Source: Bacteroidota bacterium (GTDB lineage Bacteria > Bacteroidota > Bacteroidia > Chitinophagales > Chitinophagaceae). Taken from it: a DNA stretch of 25,161 bases. Where the stretch lies: contig JAEZLJ010000063.1 of NCBI GenBank assembly GCA_023415275.1, positions 1 to 25,161 on the forward strand, given 5' to 3'. A program made the translations under genes and the position numbers. Numbering within the stretch: the first letter of the stretch is position 1; each line of letters starts with the position of its first letter. Below the pieces are notes generated by a model that was given only the letters and a program-made list of their open reading frames with translations, ran no database searches and had not been told where the DNA came from. Below, one piece after another: positions 15,783-23,281 of the stretch.

Positions 15783-16430
15783 TTACTGTTGGTTCTTCCT
15801 GGTGTACTTTATTTCCATTGTTTTAAATTCTTTTCCATCAGGTCCTGACACATACATTTCCATCACCTGGTAGTTGTTATCTATTGGTTTAAAGATCTCT
15901 TTAGTATTCAAAAGCTTCCCGGTAACTGGATCTGTCATGGTTCCCCTTAATGTGATGGACTTACTGGCTGGATCCCAGGGACCTTCAGCATTCATAATCC
16001 CTGTACCCATATTATCTATCCACGATGATAAAAATAGTTTCCTTGAATTATCATAAGCAAGCGTACTGATGCCTTCAAAAGATTTTCCCTGGTAACTGCC
16101 TTTAAAAGAAGATTGCTGGTAACGGCCTCCTAAAACCATTTTATTGGTTATGGTTGCATTGCTTTTTACAGGTGGTGCACTGGCAGTTTCCCACATGATA
16201 ACATCTCCGGACCAGGTGCCGTTCCAGGAACTGATCATTTTATGCATCTCCCCAGGTTGGGTATAGGCCTCCCATGCCTGTTGCATGCTAGTAGAATCAG
16301 CTGCTGGTTTATTTGTAGAAGGAATAGTAGTGGAGGCAGCGGCAACTTTGGCTTCCTGTGGAGCCTGCTCTGCATTTTTACAGCTAAAAACAAGGAAGAT
16401 AGAAGCTATAAGTATAGAAGTTGGTTTCAT
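15783..16430 (-). CDS. DUF1579 domain lipoprotein
   Basis: The 215-residue protein starts MKPTSILIASIFLVFSCKN, with a lipoprotein signal and lipobox ending FSC at Cys17. A low-complexity Ala/Thr/Ser linker follows (about 25-45). The DUF1579 domain runs to the C-terminus, with MISSWNGTWSGDVIMWE, the lipocalin-like VLGGRYQQSSFKGSYQGKSF, DNSRKLFLSSWIDNMGTGIM and VMEMYVSGPDGKEFKTMEIK. DUF1579 is a beta-barrel of unknown function. It should be anchored in the outer or inner membrane. An upstream extension to 16475 would hide the signal peptide, so the ATG at 16430 is chosen. It is divergent from the response regulator gene. Confidence 0.9.
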   Translation of the reverse strand: MKPTSILIASIFLVFSCKNAEQAPQEAKVAAASTTIPSTNKPAADSTSMQQAWEAYTQPGEMHKMISSWNGTWSGDVIMWETASAPPVKSNATITNKMVLGGRYQQSSFKGSYQGKSFEGISTLAYDNSRKLFLSSWIDNMGTGIMNAEGPWDPASKSITLRGTMTDPVTGKLLNTKEIFKPIDNNYQVMEMYVSGPDGKEFKTMEIKYTRKNQQ

Positions 16431-16581
16431 GGGATAGTTTTCTACTAATGTAGAAAAAGAAAACATGACATGCAAGTGATACCGGATAGTTAAAACTCAG
16501 TTAAGGGCGGCCTCAGGTAGTATATGGCACAATCTTTTCCTTTGTTACCCTAATAAAACAAGCTTAACCCTATTGAATATT

Positions 16582-17019
16582 ATGAGTTTTCCCAACAAAC
16601 CGGTTTTATTGTATGCGGAAGATGACCTTGATGATTTTGAAAGCCTTGTAGATGCCCTCGAACAATTAACCGATAAATACCAGATAGTCAATGCCCGGAA
16701 TGGTAGTGAAGTACTTACTTTGCTCCAGGGGCAATATGCTGACAACCATCCCAGTGTGGTCATACTTGACCTGAATATGCCTTTGATGGATGGCAAGGAA
16801 GTTCTTGCCTGGATGAAAAATGAGGAGGAATTTAAGCACATTCCTGTCATGGTTTTCACCACCTCCTCACGGGAAGAGGATGTCCGCTTTTGCCAGAATT
16901 ATAAATGTACCTTTTTCCGGAAGCCTACGTTATACCGGGATCTTTTACACGTAGCTCAGGCTATTCTTGATATGAGTAATGGTGTGACAGATGAACACAA
17001 GAATGTAGTACAGCACTGA
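16582..17019 (+). CDS. Single-domain response regulator (CheY/Rcp-like)
   Basis: The 145-residue protein is a stand-alone receiver domain. The acidic pair is Asp14-Asp15 in LLYAEDDLDDF, the phosphoacceptor Asp63 lies in VVILDLNMPLMDG, the switch Thr is at VFTTSS (93-94) and the conserved Lys114 is in FFRKPTLYRD. There is no output domain, so it would signal through protein contact. The extended loop after the acidic pair and the -LNMP-MDG-E- block resemble Rcp1-type regulators of phytochrome and hybrid kinase systems common in Bacteroidota. No histidine kinase is next to it; a membrane kinase gene lies about 2.7 kb further on in the opposite direction. A TTG 9 bases upstream is not preferred. 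Confidence 0.93.
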   Translation: MSFPNKPVLLYAEDDLDDFESLVDALEQLTDKYQIVNARNGSEVLTLLQGQYADNHPSVVILDLNMPLMDGKEVLAWMKNEEEFKHIPVMVFTTSSREEDVRFCQNYKCTFFRKPTLYRDLLHVAQAILDMSNGVTDEHKNVVQH

Positions 17020-17082
17020 TACCATAAGCCTGGTAGTTTATAATTTATGCAATTCTCTTCAAACTAATTTGTTACTTACAAT

Positions 17083-17856
17083 ATGGAATCATTTGTTCCC
17101 TCTCAATCTATTGTGCGCCAGATATGGGGTAAGGGAGATACCATTTTGTTCATCTTTGCTGGTGCGGCGGCAGAATTTGCCCTGAATAAGGCTGTAGATT
17201 GGCTTTATTTCACCGGCAAACTACCTTCCGATCCTTTAGGACGGCTTTTTTCCACTGTATCCTATGCTCGCAGAATTGTTTTTGAAGACAAGGAAGCAGC
17301 CTTTAAAACAATAGACACCATAACCAACATTCATAATTCTTTGGAAGCTAAAAGAGGGGAGCCTATTCCTGACTGGGCCTATAGGGATGTTCTTTTTATG
17401 TTGATCCATTATTCCATCGCTTCTTATGAACTGCTGGAAAGAAAACTTACTGATACAGAAAAACAGGACGTTTTTGATGTTTTCCATAGGGTAGGCGAAC
17501 GGATGAACCTTTCCAAGCTGCCCGCTACTTATAATGAATGGCTGCAAAAAAGATGGAAACATTTGGAATACAACCTTGATCACACACCTTATACCGTGGA
17601 CCTTTTCAGGCAATACAGGAAGCACCTGGGCCCTGTAAGGTATTTCCTGCTGAAAGAGGCTCAAAAGCTGGTGGCTCCCAAACAGGTAAAAACGCTCTTG
17701 CATTATTCAGGCATTTCGCTCATCAAGCCAATCATCCCCATTTATCAATTGACAAAAAAGATCAAGCTGGACTGGTTCCTCAAATCATTGATTCTTCCTG
17801 CTGCTTACAAACAGCAGATAAAAGACCTGGATATAGCACCCGCCATGAAGCCCTAA
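17083..17856 (+). CDS. MpaB-like oxygenase / DUF2236 family protein
   Basis: The 257-residue protein matches the DUF2236 (latex-clearing protein / MpaB-type) family in its overall pattern: an N-terminal MESFVPSQSIVRQIWGKGDT with an IFAGAAAEFAL region, a heme-region helix with IHNSLEAKRGEPIPDWAYRD and LFMLIHYSIASYELLERKLT, and a helical C-terminal half. Characterised relatives include fungal MpaB (oxygenase for mycophenolic acid) and rubber-cleaving Lcp, which use a b-type heme; the histidine in IHYS is a candidate ligand by position. There is no signal peptide. It follows the response regulator by 63 bases on the same strand. The substrate is unknown. Confidence 0.8.
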   Translation: MESFVPSQSIVRQIWGKGDTILFIFAGAAAEFALNKAVDWLYFTGKLPSDPLGRLFSTVSYARRIVFEDKEAAFKTIDTITNIHNSLEAKRGEPIPDWAYRDVLFMLIHYSIASYELLERKLTDTEKQDVFDVFHRVGERMNLSKLPATYNEWLQKRWKHLEYNLDHTPYTVDLFRQYRKHLGPVRYFLLKEAQKLVAPKQVKTLLHYSGISLIKPIIPIYQLTKKIKLDWFLKSLILPAAYKQQIKDLDIAPAMKP

Positions 17857-17921
17857 ATGCCCTATGGCCGGTAAATTCCAGGTGGAAATTTGCAGTCCAT
17901 TTCTTATACTTGCATACCACC

Positions 17922-18602
17922 ATGACTGCTCACATAAGAAACTTACTGATCATTTTCCCGGTGCTCCTGCTCACCGGTTTCTATTTACACGATCACTATG
18001 CCAGTTATTATGCGCATACTTCCATGCTTAGGATTCTGATCTTTTCAGTAACAGTATTACTGCTCTATACATGGATATTATACGACCTCCTTAAAAGCAA
18101 ACCAGTTTCAATGGTAGAGGTGGGTGTGAAGTCGAGTTTCTATGTATATATATTCATGGTATTGACCCTTACAGGGTATTTTATTCTTTTCAGGGAAGTA
18201 TCCATGCATGATTGGTGGCATAAAATGATGGTAAGGGTAGAGAAAAATCACAGGGTCAACTTGCAGCTTTTTAAGGTCTTTAAAATTTACAGGATTACCA
18301 ACCGCCAGGTGTTGGGCAACATGGTCATGCTCTTTCCTCTTGGCATTTACCTGCCGCTCCTCTACAGAAAGATGTTTGGGTTTTTTAGGGTCACATTCTT
18401 TTGTATGTGCTTTTCTATTGGAATAGAGTTACTGCAGTTGATCACCAGTTATCGGAGCACAGACATAGATGATGTGTTCCTGAACACTACAGGGGCAATA
18501 ATGGGATACATTACCTACCTGGTTATTTTTGATTACTTCCAGTTTGTGCGGCCATTGCACCGGGAAGATATAGATATCAATTACAGGACCTCTATAAACT
18601 GA
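17922..18602 (+). CDS. VanZ-like family membrane protein
   Basis: The 226-residue polytopic protein carries the VanZ-like signature: a helix with NRQVLGNMVMLFPLGIYLPL (about 125-144), then CMCFSIGIELLQLITSYRST and DIDDVFLNTTGAIMGYI. The FPLGIYLPLL, IELLQ and DIDDVFLNT(T)G blocks are the family core. VanZ is linked to teicoplanin resistance in enterococci, but distant relatives like this have no defined function. Five hydrophobic helices are visible. The ATG at 17922 is chosen; a TTG 12 bases earlier is less likely. It lies 65 bases after the MpaB-like gene and ends before a strong bidirectional terminator. Confidence 0.85.
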   Translation: MTAHIRNLLIIFPVLLLTGFYLHDHYASYYAHTSMLRILIFSVTVLLLYTWILYDLLKSKPVSMVEVGVKSSFYVYIFMVLTLTGYFILFREVSMHDWWHKMMVRVEKNHRVNLQLFKVFKIYRITNRQVLGNMVMLFPLGIYLPLLYRKMFGFFRVTFFCMCFSIGIELLQLITSYRSTDIDDVFLNTTGAIMGYITYLVIFDYFQFVRPLHREDIDINYRTSIN

Positions 18603-18654
18603 TCATACTACATCATGCTTCCATGTTTCGATATTGATTGCAGCAAGATGAAAT

Positions 18655-18689
18655 AAAAAAAGACACAAATTAGGGTTGTGTCTTTTTTT
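18655..18689. terminator. Bidirectional intrinsic terminator (VanZ-like gene / small membrane protein gene)
   Basis: A 14-bp stem (18655-18668 with 18676-18689) encloses a 7-base loop. GACACAA pairs with TTGTGTC, flanked by seven A on one side and seven T on the other. It ends transcripts from both convergent genes. Confidence 0.92.
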
Positions 18690-18741
18690 ATACAAAGGCA
18701 TCAAAATGCTTTTTGCATAGTCTTCTGTCTAAATTCTTTTG

Positions 18742-18981
18742 TTAATCGTGGCCTTCCAGTTTAACAAGCTTATTGTAAAGGCCCATCAATAAAATATTTG
18801 TTGGCCAGTGACCAATGAAATTACTTTCTTTTTTCCTCCCTGCAATTTGTAACACAGCAGAAGCTGCCATAAAACCCAAACCTACCCAAAGAAAAATATC
18901 TGAGGGCAATTTTGCCGTTTGCTCTTCTATTGCTCTTGCTACCCTGCCTTCTCTGTGCTCTGGCTTTAAGTTTACGCCCAT
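18742..18981 (-). CDS. Small conserved membrane protein, 79 aa
   Basis: I recognise this as a small protein of a type seen in Bacteroidota but with no named function. The N-terminal half is basic and soluble (MGVNLKPEHREGRVARAIEE). A hydrophobic segment follows at about 29-47 (IFLWVGLGFMAASAVLQIAG), then a short basic loop and a second weak hydrophobic segment (PTNILLMGLYNKLVKL). It would be anchored in the inner membrane. It has an AGGAGG Shine-Dalgarno 6 bases before its ATG, unusual here, and its own terminator side, so it is probably a strongly translated stress gene. Its paralogy to other families cannot be judged from this window. Confidence 0.8.
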   Translation of the reverse strand: MGVNLKPEHREGRVARAIEEQTAKLPSDIFLWVGLGFMAASAVLQIAGRKKESNFIGHWPTNILLMGLYNKLVKLEGHD

Positions 18982-18987
18982 AATAAT

Positions 18988-18993
18988 CCTCCT
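18988..18993 (-). promoter_or_regulatory. Strong Shine-Dalgarno of the 79-aa gene
   Basis: On the minus strand AGGAGG lies 6 bases before the ATG at 18981. Together with hsp20 this is one of only two such sites in the window. Confidence 0.8.
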
Positions 18994-19288
18994 TTTTTTA
19001 TTAGTTAATCTTCTAATAATTACAATTTCCTTGCCATCTGTATTCTATAGTATGAAGAAACTTTTTATAGGCTTTATATTAACTGGCTTTAGTTACTATT
19101 ATAACGGTATGCAATAAGTGAAACTGAAGGATGAGTTTACTGATCATATCCTGTATACTGGGAATGGCTCACTAATATTTAGAGCGGATCAATTAAGCCA
19201 GTATGATCAGAATTAGCTTTTAGTGATTTATTATTGAATTCTGTTTAGCTCCATTTCAAAACAATTAATTTAGTCTATAAACAAAACT
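18994..19288. other. Intergenic region with a tiny signal-like ORF and an inverted repeat
   Basis: Between the divergent 79-aa and thioesterase genes I see no full gene. A 21-codon plus-strand frame at 19052-19117 starts MKKLFIGFILTGF and is hydrophobic like a signal peptide, but ends at once; it could be a peptide or a relic. An inverted repeat, CTGATCATA (19140-19148) with TATGATCAG (19202-19210), brackets 53 bases. I find no clear TTTG/TAnnTTTG promoter. Confidence 0.4.
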
Positions 19289-19726
19289 ATGTCCATCTGG
19301 TTTCAGAACCATACACTTGAAAGTGTGCAACAAAGAGGAGTGGGAACTATGGTAGAACATCTTGGCATTGTTATAGAAGAACTCGGTCCTGCTCATCTCT
19401 CAGGCTCCATGCCTGTAGACCATCGCACTGTTCAGCCGATGGGTATTCTCCATGGCGGTGCCTCTGTAGCCCTGGCGGAAACGCTTGGAAGTATTGCTGC
19501 TAATTTGGTGATTGATCCGGCCTTGAAGTATTGTGTGGGATTGGATATCAATGCCAACCACATCAGGCCGGCAAGGAGTGGCAGGGTATCAGGCAAAGCA
19601 TCCCCGTTGCATTTGGGTGCTTCCACCCAGGTTTGGCAAATTGAGATCATGGATGAGCAAGAGAAGTTGGTCTGCATCAGCCGGCTTACCATGGCTGTTC
19701 TAAACATTGCCAAAAAGCAGGTCTAA
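19289..19726 (+). CDS. Hotdog acyl-CoA thioesterase, YdiI/MenI-like
   Basis: The 145-residue protein is a hotdog-fold thioesterase of the PaaI/YdiI type. It aligns by eye along most of its length with E. coli YdiI (MenI), the 1,4-dihydroxy-2-naphthoyl-CoA hydrolase of menaquinone synthesis: TMVEHLGIV, MPVDHRTVQPMGILHGGASV with its HGG loop, and ALAETLGS with the catalytic glutamate at residue 64. HIRPARSGRVSGKASPLHLG is the CoA-binding half. Bacteroidota use menaquinone, so this role is plausible, but related enzymes act on phenylacetyl-CoA or other substrates. It is cytosolic, with no neighbour of the men pathway in the window. It is convergent with the histidine kinase gene. Confidence 0.9.
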   Translation: MSIWFQNHTLESVQQRGVGTMVEHLGIVIEELGPAHLSGSMPVDHRTVQPMGILHGGASVALAETLGSIAANLVIDPALKYCVGLDINANHIRPARSGRVSGKASPLHLGASTQVWQIEIMDEQEKLVCISRLTMAVLNIAKKQV

Positions 19727-19751
19727 ACTTTACGTTATAATAAGTTCAGTT

Positions 19752-21203
19752 TTATCCTGATAGCGGTAGGGTAAAAGAAAAGGTGCTTCCCTGGCCTGGC
19801 TCACTTTCAATGTGCATCTTTCCTCCATGCTTTGCCAGGAATTCCTTGCACAGCATCAAGCCTAGTCCTGTGCCTGATTCACTGGCAGTGCCCTTGGTGG
19901 TATAGAAGTTATTTTCATTGATCTTTTTTATAGCTTCTTTCGTAATGCCCTGACCGGAATCCTGCACAAACACCTCAACAAAATAATTGTGCTGGTGAAT
20001 ACCAATGGATATCCTTCCTTTTGCAGGCGTGAATTTGATAGCATTTGACAGCAGGTTGCGTAGCACCAGGTTGATCATATCCCTATCCGCATACACATGG
20101 GTGGCATCCGATACAGTGTTTTCTATTTTCACATCCTTGGCTTCAGCCTGCAAACGCAAAACTTTTATTACATCATTGATCAAAAGGGAAAGATCTATTT
20201 CCTGGGCGCGAACGGCATCAGATTGCATTTGCGACTTTGACCATTGCAGTAAATTCTCCATTAACCCAATGGTGTAATTCAAATCATTCAATACATCTGG
20301 CACCATAGATTTTACTTCCTCTGCAGGAAGGTCATAATGATGCATGTTTTGAAACAGGTTACGCATGGCATACATGGGCGACTTAAGGTCATGCGAGATG
20401 ACGCTGAATAAACGGTTCTTTAATGCATCCAACTTCGTCAGTTCTTTCTTTTGCATCTGCAACAGCCTGGCCTTATCGGCAATGATCTGCTTTTGATTCC
20501 TGATCTCCTGGTTCTTCTTTTGAAGCGTATCATTTTGTTTTACCAGCCTCAACTGGTATTCTGTATTTTCTCTTTTCACCAGGTACAAGCCATAAAATAT
20601 AAATACAATAGCAATAGCCTGGTTACAGAGATAAAGCACCTTATTTTCCAATTCTACCTGGTAAATAAAGTCTTTTAAAATAACAGATAAAATAAAGTAG
20701 CTGACCATGGAAAAGGCCACAGTAAATAACATGTATCCAATATCCTGCAGAAAGAATACGGATAAAATGCCGAATAGTATAAAATGAAGTTCTAGCCCCG
20801 CATTCATGCCATTCAGGTACACTATACAGGTAAAAAACGGGTATGCCAGGAAGTAGGTAAGCAAGGCACTGTCATACCTGTGTATGTAATTCATGAATAA
20901 AACCACTACGCTTGTAAGGGCGGGCAGGCAGGCAATGATCCAGGCAGAAGCAGGTAGCTTGTCTGCATGCATCATTCCAAGTACAGGCAAAAGGGTGCCG
21001 GTGAGTAACTGGAAGAAATTAAGTTGATTGAAAACAGCTAGCTTCCGTTTTTCATACTCACTCATTTCATTATCAGAACCTAATACCTTGATGCGGGAGA
21101 GCAGTTGAAAAGGATATTGCAGAATGGGATCCATGGTTCTCATCATATCAGCAAGGCGTAACTTCTCATGCAGATACTGGATCTTTTGATAAAAAATTTC
21201 CAT
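19752..21203 (-). CDS. Membrane sensor histidine kinase
   Basis: From the ATG at 21203 the protein has 483 residues. A soluble N-terminus of about 55 residues precedes about six hydrophobic helices (roughly 60-210) and a coiled coil (RENTEYQLRLVKQNDTLQKK and on). The kinase core follows: the H-box LFSVISHDLKSPM with phosphoacceptor His271, the N-box RNLLSNAIKFT with Asn387, then G1 (DSGQGI) and G2 (GTGLGL). It has no receiver domain, so it needs a separate partner; the single-domain response regulator at 16582 is one possibility. A TTG at 21293 would extend it by 30 residues but falls inside an inverted repeat (21273-21319). It follows the 178-aa membrane protein gene. Confidence 0.9.
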   Translation of the reverse strand: MEIFYQKIQYLHEKLRLADMMRTMDPILQYPFQLLSRIKVLGSDNEMSEYEKRKLAVFNQLNFFQLLTGTLLPVLGMMHADKLPASAWIIACLPALTSVVVLFMNYIHRYDSALLTYFLAYPFFTCIVYLNGMNAGLELHFILFGILSVFFLQDIGYMLFTVAFSMVSYFILSVILKDFIYQVELENKVLYLCNQAIAIVFIFYGLYLVKRENTEYQLRLVKQNDTLQKKNQEIRNQKQIIADKARLLQMQKKELTKLDALKNRLFSVISHDLKSPMYAMRNLFQNMHHYDLPAEEVKSMVPDVLNDLNYTIGLMENLLQWSKSQMQSDAVRAQEIDLSLLINDVIKVLRLQAEAKDVKIENTVSDATHVYADRDMINLVLRNLLSNAIKFTPAKGRISIGIHQHNYFVEVFVQDSGQGITKEAIKKINENNFYTTKGTASESGTGLGLMLCKEFLAKHGGKMHIESEPGQGSTFSFTLPLSG

Positions 21204-21272
21204 AAGGTGGCTGGTTGTAAGTATCGGTACTTCAACAAAATAGATCAAATTTTTGATTAACTCAACTGCTTC

Positions 21273-21319
21273 ATGTGGTTTAATGGTTATCAATCAATTA
21301 AATATGATGTAAACCACAT
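21273..21319. repeat. Perfect 10-bp inverted repeat upstream of the histidine kinase
   Basis: ATGTGGTTTA (21273-21282) and its exact reverse complement TAAACCACAT (21310-21319) flank 27 bases. It lies 70-115 bases upstream of the kinase ATG and just after the stop of the 178-aa gene (minus strand). No T-run follows, so it is more likely an operator or leader hairpin than a terminator. Confidence 0.6.
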
Positions 21320-21324
21320 ACTTA

Positions 21325-21861
21325 TTAAATGTTGCTTTTTAACCTACGGTTTGATCCTGGTTTGGATATACTTCTATTTGCAGGTGCGGACCTGTCTTTT
21401 TCATCTGCCTGTGGTGGCCTCTTGTAATATCCATGGTAAGGAAAGAACTCATCCATAGAGATCCAGGGAAATTTCTTATGTATATGAAAAATGGTTCCTT
21501 TAGAAAAAACTGCATTAGGCATCAATAATAACATGGCCGAAGCCACAAGCAAAACACTCCACCAGGCTAAAGGTTCCGCCCACATGCCCATGAATGAATC
21601 TACCCTGCTGCTTGCAGGATGAAATGTAAGATAGCGTATGCGGACAGTTCTTTGTTGAAAAGGAATATCATTACGCATGTGGCCGCTAGTGTAAAGCTTA
21701 CCGTTAGCCTCATACTGTAATTGGATAGTTGTCACTTCAAAAGGTGTTACTACTTTAGCAGTAGTCACCTTACTAAACATCCAGGGAGAGTAATACAGCA
21801 GGAGGAACCCGGCAATAATACCATTGAAATAGAAAAACATCCTGAGCTTACCAAACTGCAT
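21325..21861 (-). CDS. Two-TM membrane protein, possibly DUF3592-like
   Basis: The 178-residue protein has a hydrophobic helix near the N-terminus (about 9-25, FFYFNGIIAGFLLLYYS). An extracytoplasmic beta-rich region follows, with TTIQLQYEANGKLYTSGHM and RTVRIRYLTFHPASSRVDSF. A second helix (about 100-116, WWSVLLVASAMLLLMPNAVF) leads to a basic cytosolic tail ending in polar repeats of Ser, Arg and Lys. The loop pattern Y-x-NGK-Y-x-S followed by RYLTFHPASSRVD resembles DUF3592 proteins, which I regard as likely but unproven. It is upstream of the histidine kinase on the same strand and divergent from the TerB-like gene. It could supply a signal to the kinase, but that is speculation. Confidence 0.75.
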   Translation of the reverse strand: MQFGKLRMFFYFNGIIAGFLLLYYSPWMFSKVTTAKVVTPFEVTTIQLQYEANGKLYTSGHMRNDIPFQQRTVRIRYLTFHPASSRVDSFMGMWAEPLAWWSVLLVASAMLLLMPNAVFSKGTIFHIHKKFPWISMDEFFPYHGYYKRPPQADEKDRSAPANRSISKPGSNRRLKSNI

Positions 21862-21974
21862 TGAAAAAAGTTATACCTTAAATTAATTACAATTTCCTTT
21901 ACCTGGCCTTGTGAAAATACTTTCTGTCAGCTCTGCTCTGGCATAATATTTATACCCAACTCAAAAATTAATTC

Positions 21975-22721
21975 ATGGAAGGAAGCAACAGTATTTTAGA
22001 AGGCCACACTGATAGTGAAAAAGTAGCTTACCTGGGAGCCATTGCTTCCATTGCCACAGCCGACCGGCAGGCCTCAGAAGAAGAATTAGCCTATGTGTCA
22101 GGTTTATGTGAGGCTGCAGGCTTAAACGAAGAACAAACAGCTACGGTGCAAAGAGCAGCTACTGACCTCAAGGGTGATGAGTTAACCAAAAATCTTGAGG
22201 TGCTGAAGAATAGTAATTTAAAGTTCTCTCTCATTGCAGACCTGATCACATTTGCCAAATCAGACAATGATTACAGCGAAGAGGAAAATGAAAGCATTTC
22301 CAAAATTGCCGAATACCTTGGCGTTGATCAACACCAGTTTTCCTTATTGGATCAATTTGCAGATAAAGCTTCCAATGCAAATATCGAAAGCACCGCCAAC
22401 GACCCTCAGCAACTTTTGAATGGGTCAGGTATTGGGAGCAAATTGGAAAATGCAGGTATCAACAGCAGTTCATTATTAAAAGGTTTGGTCAGCTTAGCTG
22501 CCCCCTACATACTGTCCCGCATTTTTTCAAGAAGTATGAGTGGTACCAGGTCCACCGGGGGTCTGGGTGGCGCCTTAGGTGGTGCCTTGGGTGGCAACCT
22601 GGGTGGCCTTTTAGGAGGTGGTGGAGGACTGGACTCACTCATCGGTATGTTAAGCGGTGGCAGGGGGCTGGGTAGTGCCGGTGGTTTGCTGGGCCGTGTC
22701 TTAGGGGGTGGTGGATATTAA
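21975..22721 (+). CDS. TerB-like protein with glycine-rich C-terminus
   Basis: Residues 10-130 form an acidic helical domain that resembles TerB (tellurite resistance B): EKVAYLGAIASIATADRQAS, EEELAYVSGLCEAAGL and FAKSDNDYSEEENESISKIA, two acid-rich repeats with potential metal ligands. After a polar linker, a hydrophobic stretch (LLKGLVSLAAPYILSRIFSR, about 167-186) precedes a Gly-rich tail (about 190-248). That tail includes four 12-bp DNA repeats at 22566-22613 encoding GGAL, GGAL, GGNL and GGLL. TerB proteins occur in stress and membrane-linked complexes. The protein is cytosolic or membrane-associated. It leads a three-gene plus-strand group with the BON lipoprotein and the BON/SH3 protein. 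Confidence 0.82.
   Translation: MEGSNSILEGHTDSEKVAYLGAIASIATADRQASEEELAYVSGLCEAAGLNEEQTATVQRAATDLKGDELTKNLEVLKNSNLKFSLIADLITFAKSDNDYSEEENESISKIAEYLGVDQHQFSLLDQFADKASNANIESTANDPQQLLNGSGIGSKLENAGINSSSLLKGLVSLAAPYILSRIFSRSMSGTRSTGGLGGALGGALGGNLGGLLGGGGGLDSLIGMLSGGRGLGSAGGLLGRVLGGGGY
22566..22613 (+). repeat. Four tandem 12-bp repeats in the glycine-rich tail
   Basis: Four in-frame units begin GGTGGC or GGTGGT and encode Gly-Gly-x-Leu in residues 198-213 of the TerB-like protein. Their sequences differ (for example GGTGGCGCCTTA against GGTGGCAACCTG), so the repeat is old enough to have drifted while the glycines were kept. Confidence 0.75.
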
Positions 22722-22775
22722 ATCCAAACTCAGCATTTTAAAAGCTTTTCATTTTCTAAACACAAAATATAAACA

Positions 22776-23270
22776 ATGAAAAAAAGCCATGCAAAACTTT
22801 TGTTTATGGGTGCCCTCTTGTCCATAAGCATGCAACTGACTTCTTGTAAAGGAAAGCCAAAGGACAGTGACATCCAGGCCTCTCTAAATGAAAAAGTGCA
22901 GGCCGATAGCCGACTGAATCATGTAACGACATCCGTAACAGATGGAGTAGTTACCTTATCTGGAGACTGCCCTGACGAAACATGCCGGACTTCTGCAGAG
23001 CAGGCAGCTAAAGATGTGAAAGGAGTTAAATCGGTAGTGAACAATATTACGGTAATGCCTCCTGCTCCTCCTGTTACGGTAAGTCCTGATTCCAACCTGG
23101 AAACTGGTTTAAGAGATGCTACAAAGGACTATCCTGGTGTTATGGCCACCGTGAATAATGGCGAGGTAACATTAACCGGTACTATTGAAAGAAGTAAGCT
23201 TCCCAAGCTTATGCAATCAATCAATAGCTTGAATCCTAAAAAAGTAAACAATAATCTCACCGTCAAATAA
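22776..23270 (+). CDS. Lipoprotein with two BON-type domains
   Basis: The 164-residue protein has a lipoprotein signal (MKKSHAKLLFMGALLSISMQ then LTSC) with lipidated Cys24. A first BON domain follows at about 32-93 (DSRLNHVTTSVTDGVVTLSG, DVKGVKSVVNNITV), then a proline-rich linker (PPAPPVTV), then a second, shorter BON-like domain to the end (LRDATKDYPGVMATVNNGEV, LTLTGTIE-type strand, KVNNNLTVK). BON domains bind phospholipid membranes; E. coli OsmY and DolP are relatives. It should act at the envelope. It follows the TerB-like gene by 54 bases and precedes the SH3 gene by 11, so the trio is likely an operon. Confidence 0.9.
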   Translation: MKKSHAKLLFMGALLSISMQLTSCKGKPKDSDIQASLNEKVQADSRLNHVTTSVTDGVVTLSGDCPDETCRTSAEQAAKDVKGVKSVVNNITVMPPAPPVTVSPDSNLETGLRDATKDYPGVMATVNNGEVTLTGTIERSKLPKLMQSINSLNPKKVNNNLTVK

Positions 23271-23281
23271 AATACAGTGTT

